Source: Mesobacillus jeotgali
Lineage (GTDB): Bacteria > Bacillota > Bacilli > Bacillales > Cytobacillaceae
Direction of reading: 5' to 3'
Assembly (NCBI RefSeq): GCF_900166585.1
Contig: NZ_FVZC01000009.1
Span: 1,933,444 to 1,997,443, forward strand
DNA length: 64,000 nucleotides
Both the position numbers and the translations under genes were made by a program. Each line of letters begins with the position of its first letter. Within the stretch, counting starts at the first letter, position 1. The notes beneath the pieces are model-generated. The model was not told the origin of the DNA, searched no databases, and was given only the letters and a program-made list of their open reading frames with translations. Below, one piece after another: positions 45,498 to 55,324 of the stretch.

Positions 45498-47188
45498 CAT
45501 GTAACTGCCTTCATATTTTGTGCCAGCTGCAATAATTCTTCTGCATGCTGTTTGGTTAGATCCGTGATTTCTACTCCCGATATCATCCTGCCAATTTCCT
45601 TTACTTTTTCTGATGAGGACAGCGGAGTCACGGATGTTTTCGTCCGCCCATTTTTAATGATTTTGGAGATGTACAGATGGGTATCCGCCATTGCTGCTAC
45701 CTGAGGAAGGTGAGAAATACAGAGTACTTGCGATCCAGTGGACACTTTGTATATTTTTTCAGCAATTGACTGGGCAACCCGGCCGCTTACCCCTGTATCC
45801 ACTTCATCAAAAATAATGGATGTTACACCCTGATGTTTGGAAAAGATACTTTTTAGTGCCAGCATGATCCTCGACAGCTCCCCGCCGGAAGCAACTTTAG
45901 ACAGCGGTTTTAAAGGCTCCCCGGGGTTTGTTGAAATGTAAAATTCAACTTTGTCGGCTCCGCTTTTATGGAATACATCCTGATCAGACTCAATCTTGAG
46001 TTCGAAAACAGCTTTTTCCATATAAAGCTCTTTTAATTCTTTGTGGATGAGTTTCGTCAGTTTCCTTGCCCATTTTTTTCGTGTTTCCGTCAAATTATGT
46101 GCTTCAATGCGCAAATCCTTTTTGAGCGATGCCAGCTCTTTTTCCATCTGGCCTATATGGACTTCTTTATTTTGAAGTGTCTCAATTTCCTCTTCGATTT
46201 TTGAGGAGTATTCGAGTATATCTTCAATTGAATTACCATATTTTCTCTTTAGCTGATTAATCTCATTCAATCTGTCTTCAATTTCCATCAAGCGCTGTGG
46301 GTCATATTCAAGCGAATCAAGATCGTTCCTGATTGTCCTCGCCGCATCCTCTAGCATGTAGAAGCTGTTAGAAACTGACTCTGCGACTGCTTTATATTCA
46401 GGATCCAATTCCGCGGCAGTCTGAAGGTTGTCCATGACCATCCCTATCCAATCGAGTCCTTTCTGGTCACCCTGCAGCGCATTATAGCTTGTCTGAATAC
46501 TATCAAAAATCCGTTCAAAATTAGCAAGTTTCCGTCTTTCTTCAAAAAGTTCCTCATCCTCATTCAACCTCAGATTCGCTGATTGAATTTCATCATGCTG
46601 GAATTGAATCAAATCAAGCCGATGTGCCATTTGCTGCTCATTTTCACTGAGACTCTTTAGCTTTTTCTGTGTTTGTTCATAGGAACGGTAAACCTGCTGA
46701 TATTCTTGAAGGGCAGGCATGATCTGTTCTGAGCCGAATTGGTCCAGGAGGTTGATATGCCTTGTTTCATCCATGAGTTCCTGGTGTTCGTGCTGGCCAT
46801 GGATATCGATCAGCGTTGATCCTACTTCCCTTAACACTGCGATAGTGACCAATTTGCCATTGATACGGCAAACACTCTTTCCGCTCGCTGCAATATCCCT
46901 CCGCAAAACAATCATTCCATCCTCGATGTCTATCCCGAATTCTGCTGCTTTGGCATAACTAGGGTGGTTTGATCCTTCAATGAAAAACAATCCTTCTATC
47001 TCTGCTTTATCTTCCCCATGACGGACAAATTCAGCAGAACCTCTTCCGCCGACAAGCAAGTGAACTGCGTCAATGATAATGGATTTACCGGCGCCGGTTT
47101 CCCCTGTAAGTACAGTAAGCCCTTTGTTGAATGAAACAGATAAAGATTCAATAATGGCGAAATTACGTATCGATAATTCATTTAACAA
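45497..47188 (-). CDS. recN: DNA repair protein RecN
   Basis: A 563-residue SMC-like ATPase that acts early in double-strand break repair. Walker A GETGAGKS is near residue 30, a long coiled-coil (about residues 160-360) separates the ATPase halves, and the C-terminal half has the ABC signature [11 protein letters not shown] and Walker [14 protein letters not shown]. The product is complete, and its coiled-coil is slightly longer than the usual bacillus protein only if the 572-residue form is used for comparison. The start is TTG at 47188, with GAGGTGA 7 bases upstream. argR ends 16 bp before it on the same strand, the standard argR-recN order. Confidence 0.96.
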   Translation of the reverse strand: MLNELSIRNFAIIESLSVSFNKGLTVLTGETGAGKSIIIDAVHLLVGGRGSAEFVRHGEDKAEIEGLFFIEGSNHPSYAKAAEFGIDIEDGMIVLRRDIAASGKSVCRINGKLVTIAVLREVGSTLIDIHGQHEHQELMDETRHINLLDQFGSEQIMPALQEYQQVYRSYEQTQKKLKSLSENEQQMAHRLDLIQFQHDEIQSANLRLNEDEELFEERRKLANFERIFDSIQTSYNALQGDQKGLDWIGMVMDNLQTAAELDPEYKAVAESVSNSFYMLEDAARTIRNDLDSLEYDPQRLMEIEDRLNEINQLKRKYGNSIEDILEYSSKIEEEIETLQNKEVHIGQMEKELASLKKDLRIEAHNLTETRKKWARKLTKLIHKELKELYMEKAVFELKIESDQDVFHKSGADKVEFYISTNPGEPLKPLSKVASGGELSRIMLALKSIFSKHQGVTSIIFDEVDTGVSGRVAQSIAEKIYKVSTGSQVLCISHLPQVAAMADTHLYISKIIKNGRTKTSVTPLSSSEKVKEIGRMISGVEITDLTKQHAEELLQLAQNMKAVT

Positions 47189-47204
47189 GCAAACGTCACC
47201 TCAT

Positions 47205-47654
47205 TTACAGCATTTCTAGAAAACGATTTGTGACCTTCTCAGTATCCTCGGGAGTACGGCAAATAATCAGGATGGTATCGTCGCCACAAATCGTGCCAAG
47301 TATATCTTCCCAATCAAGATTATCTATCAACGCCCCAATCGCATTGGCATTTCCAGGCAAAGTTTTCATGACCAACAGATGCCCTGCCTGATCGATCCGG
47401 ATAAAAGCATCCATTAATGATCTTTTCAGTTTTTGCAAAGGGTTGAAGCGCTGGTCCGCTGGCAGGCTGTATTTATATCTCCCATCAATCAATGGAACCT
47501 TGACAAGGTGAAGCTCTTTAATGTCACGGGAAACCGTTGCCTGTGTAACATTAAAGCCCGCAGCCTTCAAGCGGTCAACAAGTTCATCCTGTGTCTCGAT
47601 ATCCTTGCTCGCGATCAACTCGCGGATTTTTATATGTCTTTGTCCTTTATTCAT
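47205..47654 (-). CDS. argR: Arginine repressor ArgR/AhrC
   Basis: A 149-residue hexameric, arginine-responsive repressor of arginine synthesis and activator of arginine catabolism. The N-terminal winged helix ([24 protein letters not shown] and the [13 protein letters not shown] recognition part) binds ARG boxes. The C-terminal domain has the [15 protein letters not shown] motif for arginine binding and oligomerisation. It lies directly upstream of recN. The artPQR transporter in this same window is a likely target. Confidence 0.96.
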   Translation of the reverse strand: MNKGQRHIKIRELIASKDIETQDELVDRLKAAGFNVTQATVSRDIKELHLVKVPLIDGRYKYSLPADQRFNPLQKLKRSLMDAFIRIDQAGHLLVMKTLPGNANAIGALIDNLDWEDILGTICGDDTILIICRTPEDTEKVTNRFLEML

Positions 47655-47807
47655 TCATATCACCCCTGGATAAATCCGAAACATTTATATACTCATATGT
47701 TAGCCGATTTCAACAGAATGTACAATCTTTCGTGGATTTTCGGCACAAGATAACCACGTAATTGACGAAGTGGTGAACTTATTCAAAGAAATTGCACACT
47801 GCAAGAA

Positions 47808-47967
47808 CAAAAAGCGTAAGTGCCTTGGCCTTGGTCAGCCCCGACAAGACTGGAGGTCCGACCAGTTAAGTCGTTCTTTGACTTCATTGGGCGGACCGAA
47901 GCATTTCAAAGAGTTAGGAGCCGAAGCTAGACCAGCGTCTCGAGGGGCTAGGCGCTGGAGCTGGATT
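47808..47967. repeat. Structured dispersed repeat element (Bacillus-type, about 160 bp)
   Basis: A compact G+C-rich segment lies inside the 394-bp gap between argR and tlyA. It begins AAAAAGCGTAAGTGCCTTGG and ends AGGCGCTGGAGCTGGA. Several complementary pieces are nested: AGTGCCT with AGGCGCT, AGCCCC with GGGGCT, and GGTCCG with CGGACC. It can therefore fold into a multi-stem structure. I recognise the terminal GCGCTGGAGCTGGA and CAGCCCCGACAAG pieces as typical of a repeat scattered in many Bacillaceae genomes. A 77-codon frame over it is not a gene. The rest of the gap holds nothing I can support. Confidence 0.7.
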
Positions 47968-48048
47968 AAGAAAACAATATATAGTTATCAACAAGGCGGC
48001 TAATTAAAACTTCCTAAACAATCAAAAAAAGAACAGACTCAAAAAAGT

Positions 48049-48897
48049 CTATTCTTCCTCGCTGGCTTGTTTTGATTTCAGTTCGCTGTGTGCTTCTGTC
48101 ACTACGTCCTCTGGAACTTTCTTCAACAGCATTTTACCTTTTTGTTCTTCTGGATTGTTCCACTGAAGGTGGAGAAGAAATTCAATATTGCCATCTCCGC
48201 CAGTGATCGGTGAGAAGCTTAAGTCCATGACATCATAACCCTCATCAATGGAAAAAGTAATGATTCGGTCCAGTACTTGTTCATGGACCTTCCTGTCACG
48301 GACAATTCCTTTTTTACCCACCTGTTCTCTACCAGCCTCAAACTGTGGTTTTACGAGTGCAACAACATCGCTCCCGGTCACCAGCAGAGTTTTAAGAACC
48401 GGCAGGATGAGCCGAAGTGAAATGAAAGAAACATCTATGCTTGCGAAATTCGGCATACCATTTGCAAGATCTTCAGGCTTTACATAACGGAAATTTGTAC
48501 GCTCCATCACGACGACTCTATCGTCCTGACGAAGCTTCCAGGCAAGCTGATTGTAGCCAACATCAAGTGCATATGACATTTCAGCACCATTTTGCAGGGC
48601 ACAATCAGTGAATCCGCCAGTGGAAGCCCCAATATCCAGCAGCGTTTTTCCTCTGACATCAAGTTCAAAAACCTTTAAAGCCTTTTCGAGTTTAAGTCCG
48701 CCGCGGCTCACATAAGGCAGCAGATTTCCCTTTACTGTCAAAGGAATATCACTATTTACTTTTTCACCTGGCTTGTCCAGTCTATTTTCGTTTGAGTAGA
48801 CGAGTCCTGCCATGATTGTCCGTTTGGCTTTCTCCCTTGTTTCCGCCAGACCGCGTTCAACTAGCAGTACATCTAATCGTTCTTTTTTGATTTTCAT
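48049..48897 (-). CDS. yqxC: TlyA-family rRNA 2'-O-methyltransferase (YqxC)
   Basis: A 282-residue protein with an N-terminal S4 RNA-binding domain (RLDVLLVERGLAETREKAKRTIMAG, residues 7-31) and an FtsJ-like SAM methyltransferase domain. The SAM-binding motif is LLDIGASTGGFTDCAL near residue 85, followed by a catalytic Lys in ALVKPQFEAG. Homologues methylate rRNA and are sometimes described as haemolysins. It starts 3 bp after the dxs stop codon, so it is translationally coupled to dxs, an arrangement also found in other bacilli. Confidence 0.93.
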   Translation of the reverse strand: MKIKKERLDVLLVERGLAETREKAKRTIMAGLVYSNENRLDKPGEKVNSDIPLTVKGNLLPYVSRGGLKLEKALKVFELDVRGKTLLDIGASTGGFTDCALQNGAEMSYALDVGYNQLAWKLRQDDRVVVMERTNFRYVKPEDLANGMPNFASIDVSFISLRLILPVLKTLLVTGSDVVALVKPQFEAGREQVGKKGIVRDRKVHEQVLDRIITFSIDEGYDVMDLSFSPITGGDGNIEFLLHLQWNNPEEQKGKMLLKKVPEDVVTEAHSELKSKQASEEE

Positions 48898-48900
48898 TTA

Positions 48901-50793
48901 TTACGCCCTTTTTTGTTTCTGTCTTGCAAGCTTTTGCATCCTAAGCACCACATCTTCTGTTGTCATGCCGATTTCCTGAAGAAGCTTTTCAACACTGCCA
49001 TGTTCTATGAACTTATCCGGAATCCCCATCCTGTCGATTTCTACGTGCTGATAGCCCAGGTCATGTGCGGTTTCGAGCACAAAGCTTCCGAACCCACCCT
49101 GGAGGACAGCTTCTTCAATGGTCAGGATTGGCATATTTTTATTCAGAATGCCTACAAGCAAGTTTTCATCAAGAGGCTTGATAAACCGAGCATTCACCAC
49201 TTTAACAGAAACACCTTGCTTTCCAAGGATTTCAGCAGCTTCCAAAGCCATCGGAATGGTCGTTCCGAATGTCAGGATGGCGGCATCTTCTCCTTCACGC
49301 AAGACATCCCAGGTGCCAATCGGAATTTCCTTCAGCTCGTCATCCATCGGGACTCCCAGACCATTGCCTCTTGGATAACGCATTGCAATTGGTCCATCAT
49401 CATACTTGATTGCTGTGTTTACCATATGCTGCCCTTCATTTTCATCCTTAGGCATCATTAAGACCATATTAGGCAAGTGCCTTAAAAAGGCAATATCGAA
49501 TACACCCTGATGAGTTTCCCCATCCGCACCAACAAGCCCTGCTCGGTCAATGCCAATGAAAACATTCAGGTTCTGGCGGCATATATCGTGAACTACCTGG
49601 TCATAGGCACGCTGCAGGAAGGTAGAATAGATTGCCAGGAACGGCTTCATGTTTTGTGTAGCGAGACCGGCAGCAAAAGTCGCTGCATGCTGCTCAGCGA
49701 TACCGACGTCAATCATTCTGTCCGGGAATTCGCTGGCGAAGCCCTCAAGCTTTGAACCAACAGGCATAGCTGGAGTTACTGCTACGATTCGCTCATCGGT
49801 CCGGGCGATTTTTCTGACTGTCTCACTGACAAGCTTGCTCCATGCTGGCGGGGCAAATTCAGGTTTTACAAAATCACCAGTTTCTGTTTTGTAAGGGCCG
49901 GTTCCATGCCAGGTTCCAATCTTATCGTTTTCAGCCGGATTATATCCTTTGCCTTTTTTCGTGATGACATGCAGAAGGACCGGTCCATCCTGTTTTTTTG
50001 CATATGCAAGGTTCTCGAACAAATCATCATAATCATGGCCATCGACTGGTCCAAGATAGGTGAACCCTAATTCTTCGAAAAAGATGCCAGAAACAAAGAG
50101 ATACTTCAAACTGTCTTTAATTCGCTCCGCAGTGGCGGCAAGCTGCCCGCCAATGGCTGGAACTTTTTTCAGCAAGTATTCCAGTTCATCTTTTACCCAA
50201 TGATATTTACCCGCAGTCCGAAGTCGTCCAAGTACATTATGCAAGGCTCCAACATTAGGGGCGATAGACATTTCGTTATCATTCAATATCACAATCAGCT
50301 TCTTCTTTTCGTGCCCGATGTGGTTCAACGCCTCTAACGCCATACCCCCGGTAAGGGCACCGTCACCGATGATCGGCACGATATGAGAACTTTCTCCCTT
50401 TAAATCACGGGCTATTGCCATACCCATTGCAGCTGAAAGAGATGTAGAGCTATGGCCTGTTTCCCAGACGTCATGCTCGCTTTCCACCATTTTCGGAAAT
50501 CCGCAAAGCCCTTTATGCTGCCTTAATGTATCGAACTGACAGGCTCTTCCTGTCAGGATTTTATGAACATACGACTGATGTCCGACATCCCAGAGGAATT
50601 TATCTTTCGGGCTGTCAAAACACTTGTGAAGAGCAATTGTTAATTCGACAACACCAAGATTTGGTCCAATATGGCCGCCGGTAACCGATAATTTTTCTAT
50701 CAAAAACTGCCGAATCTCCCTGCTTAAGTCTTCCAATTCCTTTTTCGAAAGATCTTTCAAGAAGGAAGGGTCTTTTATCGATAAAAGATCCAT
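48901..50793 (-). CDS. dxs: 1-deoxy-D-xylulose-5-phosphate synthase
   Basis: First enzyme of the MEP isoprenoid pathway: pyruvate plus glyceraldehyde 3-phosphate give DXP and CO2, using thiamine diphosphate. The 630-residue protein has the TPP motif [16 protein letters not shown] near residue 150, the conserved [14 protein letters not shown] segment, the [17 protein letters not shown] catalytic region and the transketolase C-terminal domain. The ATG at 50793 has GAGTGG upstream. The pathway partner ispA lies upstream on the same strand, separated by a 355-bp gap with a terminator. Confidence 0.96.
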   Translation of the reverse strand: MDLLSIKDPSFLKDLSKKELEDLSREIRQFLIEKLSVTGGHIGPNLGVVELTIALHKCFDSPKDKFLWDVGHQSYVHKILTGRACQFDTLRQHKGLCGFPKMVESEHDVWETGHSSTSLSAAMGMAIARDLKGESSHIVPIIGDGALTGGMALEALNHIGHEKKKLIVILNDNEMSIAPNVGALHNVLGRLRTAGKYHWVKDELEYLLKKVPAIGGQLAATAERIKDSLKYLFVSGIFFEELGFTYLGPVDGHDYDDLFENLAYAKKQDGPVLLHVITKKGKGYNPAENDKIGTWHGTGPYKTETGDFVKPEFAPPAWSKLVSETVRKIARTDERIVAVTPAMPVGSKLEGFASEFPDRMIDVGIAEQHAATFAAGLATQNMKPFLAIYSTFLQRAYDQVVHDICRQNLNVFIGIDRAGLVGADGETHQGVFDIAFLRHLPNMVLMMPKDENEGQHMVNTAIKYDDGPIAMRYPRGNGLGVPMDDELKEIPIGTWDVLREGEDAAILTFGTTIPMALEAAEILGKQGVSVKVVNARFIKPLDENLLVGILNKNMPILTIEEAVLQGGFGSFVLETAHDLGYQHVEIDRMGIPDKFIEHGSVEKLLQEIGMTTEDVVLRMQKLARQKQKRA

Positions 50794-51148
50794 TTCGGAC
50801 CACTCGCTTTCATTTCTGACTTATTATTCAGCCTTCTGTTTTCGAGGCTGAGTTCATTTTGATTGCGGCACTAGATCTATGTACCCGCAACTTCCGCCTC
50901 GATTACTGAGACTTCTGAAGCAGGAACCGTCCAGGCAGCAACAATTGTACTGAAATAGCCTTATCCTAAAAAAGTTGTTAGTAATAACATATATTAAGTA
51001 AAGAAGGGTTTTCAAGCTATACCTTGAAATATGCTATCAAATTTTAATTTACTACTCATCTATCTATGTAAAAAAAAGCTGCCAACACCTTGGTGCTAAC
51101 AGCTTATTATAGCACATGAATGCACCGTACTTCAACGAGACGCCGATA
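50794..51148. other. Gene-free region between dxs and ispA
   Basis: This 355-bp gap holds the ispA terminator (51071-51106) and presumably the dxs promoter. A possible minus-strand element is TTGAAA with a TATATG about 16 bp on, near 50990-51025. A small inverted repeat, TCAGCCT / AGGCTGA (50828-50851), lies about 35 bp before dxs. I see no gene or riboswitch. Confidence 0.45.
51071..51106 (-). terminator. Terminator after ispA
   Basis: AAGCT/AGCTT flank an inner CACC/GGTG stem. On the minus strand a run of eight T residues follows. It lies about 45 bp past the ispA stop codon. Confidence 0.8.
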
Positions 51149-52042
51149 CTAATGATTCCTTAATCCAATCAGATCGGTAATCTGAGAAAGAATTTCCACT
51201 TGAAGGCCTGTGGATGACAGAGCTTCCTTGGCATTGAGCAAATGTTCCTCAAGAGCTTGCTTGGCTCCTTCCAGTCCAAGAAGTGCTGGATAGGTACTTT
51301 TCTCGTTTGCTGTATCGCTGCCCACCGGCTTGCCGATCAGCTCTTCTGTTCCTTCTAGGTCCAGGATATCGTCACGGATCTGGAAAGCTAGTCCTATATG
51401 ATATGCAAACTTGGTCAGTATTTCCTTTTGCACTGGGGTTGCACCGGCTATTTCTGCTCCGGCAATAATACTGTATTCAAGCAATTTTCCTGTTTTATGG
51501 ATATGGATATATTCCAGCTGTTCCAGCGTCAGCTCTTTGTGCTCCCCTTCCATATCGGCTATCTGGCCGCCTACCATTCCTAATGCTCCTGCAGCGGATG
51601 ACAATCCTTTGATCAACGCGAGCTTGACAGTTGCGGATGCCGACTCTTCTGACATTTCTGCAAGCATGTTAAAGCTTAATGTCAATAGGGCATCCCCGGC
51701 AAGAATGGCCGTTGCTTCCCCGAATACCTTGTGATTAGTCGGCTTTCCCCTTCTTAGATCGTCATCATCCATGCTTGGCAGATCATCATGGATTAAAGAA
51801 TATGTATGGACCATTTCAATCGCGGCAGCTGCATCAAGTCCATGTTTCGGATTCTTCCCGAATGAGTCAATCACTGCAAAAACCAGGAGCGGACGAATTC
51901 TCTTTCCGCCTGCTTCTAGCGAATAGAGCATGGCATTTGCGAGGTTTTCCGGAGTCTTCAGAGCACCAACTGTATCCCTCAGCCGTTCCTCGACAAGTGT
52001 CTTATATTCGATCATAAAAGATTCTAGTGAAACAGGATGCAA
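51149..52042 (-). CDS. ispA: Farnesyl diphosphate synthase / geranyltranstransferase
   Basis: A 297-residue trans-prenyltransferase that condenses DMAPP/GPP with IPP to farnesyl diphosphate. Both Asp-rich motifs are present: DDLPSMDDDDLRRGK near residue 95 and DDILDLEG near residue 235. The YSLEAGGKRIRPLL segment binds substrate. The start is TTG at 52042, with GAGGAGGA just upstream inside the last codons of xseB, so translation is coupled. It completes an xseA-xseB-ispA cluster. Confidence 0.95.
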   Translation of the reverse strand: MHPVSLESFMIEYKTLVEERLRDTVGALKTPENLANAMLYSLEAGGKRIRPLLVFAVIDSFGKNPKHGLDAAAAIEMVHTYSLIHDDLPSMDDDDLRRGKPTNHKVFGEATAILAGDALLTLSFNMLAEMSEESASATVKLALIKGLSSAAGALGMVGGQIADMEGEHKELTLEQLEYIHIHKTGKLLEYSIIAGAEIAGATPVQKEILTKFAYHIGLAFQIRDDILDLEGTEELIGKPVGSDTANEKSTYPALLGLEGAKQALEEHLLNAKEALSSTGLQVEILSQITDLIGLRNH

Positions 52043-52044
52043 TA

Positions 52045-52278
52045 CTATTCCTCCTCATTTATGGAGAAGCTTTCAGTCCGTCCATCTTCAGTAATGATTT
52101 GGGCCAGTTGTTCTTCCACATTCTTTAGCTTATCATGGCAAAGCTTGGATAATTCCATTCCCTCTTTATAAAATGAGATTGCTTCTTCCAGGGGCACATC
52201 GCCTTCTTCTAATTTTTCAACGATGTTTTCTAATTGGTCCATTGCCTGTTCAAAACTCATTTTTTTCTCTTCAGCCAT
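52045..52278 (-). CDS. xseB: Exodeoxyribonuclease VII small subunit
   Basis: The 77-residue small subunit of exonuclease VII, which degrades single-stranded DNA. It shows the family pattern [32 protein letters not shown] and a short acidic tail. The ATG at 52278 overlaps the end of xseA by 8 bp and has GAGGAGA upstream. The longer frame would start inside xseA and is not needed. Confidence 0.95.
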   Translation of the reverse strand: MAEEKKMSFEQAMDQLENIVEKLEEGDVPLEEAISFYKEGMELSKLCHDKLKNVEEQLAQIITEDGRTESFSINEEE

Positions 52279-53626
52279 TGTTTTCACTCTCCTCAATATC
52301 TGTCACGACGCATTTAATGCTTCCATCAGATAGCTTTACATATATTCTCCGTTCAGGTTTTACCTGGGTGACAGTCTTAATCAGTTCCCCATCGTCTGTA
52401 TAGGCAAGACTGTAGCCACGGTCCATGATTTTCAACGGGCTTAACGCTTCTAGAGTAGAAAGCATTCCGTTGAACTCTTTCCTTTTTTCAGAAACGACTG
52501 CGGTCATGGCACGATTTAAGGCCCTTGATGCCCTAAGATGCCTCTCTGCAGAGCTTTTTCTTAATTCTTCTGGATGACTTCGCTCCAGCCTTCTTTTCAA
52601 TTGAATAAGAGTATCACCTTTTGATGAATACAGTTTTGCAGCTCCACGGGTCAGTGATTCTGTCAATTTATCGACTTGTTCTAGTTTTTGTTCATACAAC
52701 TTCCTGGGATACCGGAAGGCGTAAGACCTGATAAGACGCTGATATCGCTCTTGCTGGAAGAACACCTTCTCCCTCATCGCCCTCATCAGTCGGGTTTCCC
52801 TGTTCATTACCCTTTCAACTAGTTCTTGGATATGAGGGACGGCAAGTTCAGCAGCACCTGTTGGCGTCGGTGCTCTCATATCCGCCACGAAATCAGCAAT
52901 GGTAAAGTCTGTTTCATGGCCGACAGCCGAAATGATCGGTATTCGTGAAGCAAAAATAGCCCTGGCAACGGATTCTTCATTGAAATTCCACAATTCTTCA
53001 ATCGATCCGCCTCCGCGGCCGATGATCAGGACATCAATATCATCCCGTGCATTCGCCTTCTCAATTGCCCTGACTATTGATGGTCCTCCCTGGTCACCCT
53101 GTACAAGTGCAGGAAAAATAAGTACCTTAGTAATCGGATATCTTCTCTTGATCGTAGTCAATATATCACGGATTGCCGCTCCTGTTGGAGACGTAACAAT
53201 CCCGACAGCTTTAGGGTATTTTGGGATTGGCTGCTTATATTTTGGCGAAAAAAGCCCCTCTTGCTCGAGCTTCTTCTTCAGCTGCTCATAAGCCACGAAT
53301 AAATCGCCCACTCCATCGGTTTTCATTTCCTTTATGTAAACCTGGTACTGGCCGCTGCCCTCATAGACAGAAATATCTCCTCTAACCAGCACCTTCATCC
53401 CATTTTCGGGTCTGAACTTCATGTTTCGGGCAGACCCTGCGAACATGACTGCAAGGATTCGTGCTTTCTCGTCCTTGAGAGTGAAATACATATGTCCGCT
53501 CGAATGCCGTTTGAAGTTGGAAATTTCTCCTTTGATATATACACCCTGAAGATGCGGGTCAGCATCGAACTTTCGTTTTATGTATTTAGTTAAAGCATTG
53601 ACGGTTAGATAACGCTGTTGCTCCAT
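52271..53626 (-). CDS. xseA: Exodeoxyribonuclease VII large subunit
   Basis: The 451-residue catalytic subunit of exonuclease VII. It has an N-terminal OB-fold ([23 protein letters not shown], residues 28-50), the catalytic region with [15 protein letters not shown] and [17 protein letters not shown], then a long coiled-coil tail. The ATG at 53626 has GGAG 7-8 bases upstream, whereas a longer open frame does not fit the family. A 184-bp gap with a long hairpin separates it from folD. Confidence 0.95.
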   Translation of the reverse strand: MEQQRYLTVNALTKYIKRKFDADPHLQGVYIKGEISNFKRHSSGHMYFTLKDEKARILAVMFAGSARNMKFRPENGMKVLVRGDISVYEGSGQYQVYIKEMKTDGVGDLFVAYEQLKKKLEQEGLFSPKYKQPIPKYPKAVGIVTSPTGAAIRDILTTIKRRYPITKVLIFPALVQGDQGGPSIVRAIEKANARDDIDVLIIGRGGGSIEELWNFNEESVARAIFASRIPIISAVGHETDFTIADFVADMRAPTPTGAAELAVPHIQELVERVMNRETRLMRAMREKVFFQQERYQRLIRSYAFRYPRKLYEQKLEQVDKLTESLTRGAAKLYSSKGDTLIQLKRRLERSHPEELRKSSAERHLRASRALNRAMTAVVSEKRKEFNGMLSTLEALSPLKIMDRGYSLAYTDDGELIKTVTQVKPERRIYVKLSDGSIKCVVTDIEESENNG

Positions 53627-53712
53627 TGGAAAACTCCTTTGGCGGAACATATGAATGTTCCCTGAAAAATTGGTACTTTTTTTCATGACAGACTTAAGCC
53701 AGTCATAAAAAA

Positions 53713-53800
53713 CTGCCCATATCCATTATAAGTTTAGAATCCCGATTCGTCACTTAACGCAAGTGGATTTTCAGTTTCTAACTATAACAGATATGGACAG
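53713..53800. repeat. Long imperfect hairpin element between folD and xseA
   Basis: Two arms of 26-27 bases (53713-53739 and 53775-53800) are complementary with a few mismatches. The outer pieces are CTGCCCATATC and GATATGGACAG. They enclose a 35-base loop. It lies 10 bp after the folD stop codon. It could be a 3'-end structure or a remnant of a small inverted-repeat element. The outer arms resemble the CTGTCCA/TGGACAG half-sites of array B. Confidence 0.55.
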
Positions 53801-53809
53801 AATCACGCC

Positions 53810-54682
53810 TTATAGATTTGAGTTTTGAAGTCTGCTCATATGGTTTTTCGCCGACTTCATGGTATTGAACATCAGCATGGCAATGGTCATCGGGCCAACA
53901 CCGCCGGGTACCGGCGTGATATAGCCGGCTTTTTCCTTCACCTCAGCGAAAGCAACGTCGCCACAAAGTTTGCCTTCATCATCCCTGTTCATGCCGACAT
54001 CGATGACCACAGCCCCTGGCTTGATATGGTCAGCAGTTATCAATCCCGCTTTCCCAACTGCAGCTACGACGACATCTGCCTGCTTAGTGTGTTCCTTCAA
54101 ATCTTTTGTTCTTGAATGACAATATGTAACCGTTGCATTTTCATTTAAAAACAATTGTCCTGCAGGCTTCCCAACAATATTGCTTCTTCCAACGACAACC
54201 ACATGCTGGCCGGAAAGATCCATGCCGATTTCCTCCAGCATGATCATCACACCATATGGAGTACATGGCAAAAAGGCATCCTGCCCGGTCATCATCCGGC
54301 CAATATTTATTGGGTGGAAGCCATCTACATCTTTTTCCGGGGAAATGGCTTCAATCAATTTCTTTTCACTTATATGTTTCGGAAGCGGAAGCTGCACCAA
54401 AATACCGTGAATGGCTTCATCATTATTCAGTTCATCAATTTTGGATAATAGCTCCTGTTCAGTAATCGATACAGGGTATTCTATCAGCACGTTGTGCATA
54501 CCCAGTTCTCTAGCCGTTTTTTGCTTGCTGGTGACATAGGTTCTTGATGCCTGGTTATCTCCGACCAGAATGACCGCCAGTCCAGGAGTAACTCCCTGTT
54601 TTTTTAGCTCCTGGACCTGATCCGCCACTTCAAGTCTTTTCTTTTTGGCAATTTCTTTCCCATCAATAATAATAGCAGCCAT
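53810..54682 (-). CDS. folD: Bifunctional methylene-THF dehydrogenase / methenyl-THF cyclohydrolase
   Basis: A 290-residue one-carbon enzyme that interconverts 5,10-methylene-, methenyl- and 10-formyl-tetrahydrofolate with NADP+. Signature segments are [14 protein letters not shown] (Tyr and Lys of the active site, near residue 50), [22 protein letters not shown], and the NADP motif [17 protein letters not shown] with [13 protein letters not shown] near the end. It lies between nusB and xseA as in B. subtilis. Confidence 0.96.
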   Translation of the reverse strand: MAAIIIDGKEIAKKKRLEVADQVQELKKQGVTPGLAVILVGDNQASRTYVTSKQKTARELGMHNVLIEYPVSITEQELLSKIDELNNDEAIHGILVQLPLPKHISEKKLIEAISPEKDVDGFHPINIGRMMTGQDAFLPCTPYGVMIMLEEIGMDLSGQHVVVVGRSNIVGKPAGQLFLNENATVTYCHSRTKDLKEHTKQADVVVAAVGKAGLITADHIKPGAVVIDVGMNRDDEGKLCGDVAFAEVKEKAGYITPVPGGVGPMTIAMLMFNTMKSAKNHMSRLQNSNL

Positions 54683-54733
54683 ACTTTCTCCCCCTATGTA
54701 ATCAGGAAAGCCAACCCGCCAGCTTCAATGGTA

Positions 54734-55126
54734 TCAGGAAATGCTTTGCTTCACTTTGGAAAGCACACCATTGATAAACCGGCTTGACTGGTCATCCCCA
54801 TATAATTTAGCAATTTCAATTGCTTCATCAAGAACAACATTCATAGGTACATCTTCGTTGCAGTACTTTAATTCATATACGGACATGCGCAGGAGATTCC
54901 GATCCACCGCAGCTAGCCTGTCGATTGACCATTTTTCCAAGTATACTTTGATTTCCTCATCGATTTCCTGCTGATGCTCAACTGTACCGAACACAAGCTT
55001 GTTTAAATAGTCATCTCCAGCTTCTTCTTCAAGTACATGCTCAATCGCATCCGAAGCTTCCACCTTGCTTATATCAATCTGGAATAAGGCTTGCAGTGCC
55101 TTTTCTCTTGCTGTTCTTCTTTTCAT
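54734..55126 (-). CDS. nusB: Transcription antitermination factor NusB
   Basis: A 130-residue all-helical protein that, with NusE (S10), binds boxA RNA during rRNA antitermination. Conserved segments are RRTAREKALQALFQID at the N-terminus and DRNLLRMSVYELKY, VVLDEAIEIAKLYG and FINGVLSKV in the C-terminal half. AAGGAG lies upstream of the ATG at 55126. In B. subtilis it directly follows yqhY, but here a terminator and a 1.1-kb repeat array separate the two. Confidence 0.95.
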   Translation of the reverse strand: MKRRTAREKALQALFQIDISKVEASDAIEHVLEEEAGDDYLNKLVFGTVEHQQEIDEEIKVYLEKWSIDRLAAVDRNLLRMSVYELKYCNEDVPMNVVLDEAIEIAKLYGDDQSSRFINGVLSKVKQSIS

Positions 55127-55324
55127 TGAATTCTTTAGCTCCTTTATGGCTTGTCTGATTCTAACAAAATAATAGCATATCATATCACATTACGCATGGT
55201 TTCCTATTATTTTTCACTTTTTAGAAAAAAGTTAATCAAAACAAAGGGAAATATCTGATAGAAGCTAGGAATTTTATAAGTTTTAGCATTAGGTTTGTCA
55301 TGGTTCAGACAGGTTAGGGTGGAA

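Noticed and set aside
47770..48003. 77-codon plus-strand frame
   Set aside because: It lies over the structured dispersed repeat and has no ribosome-binding site or recognisable content.
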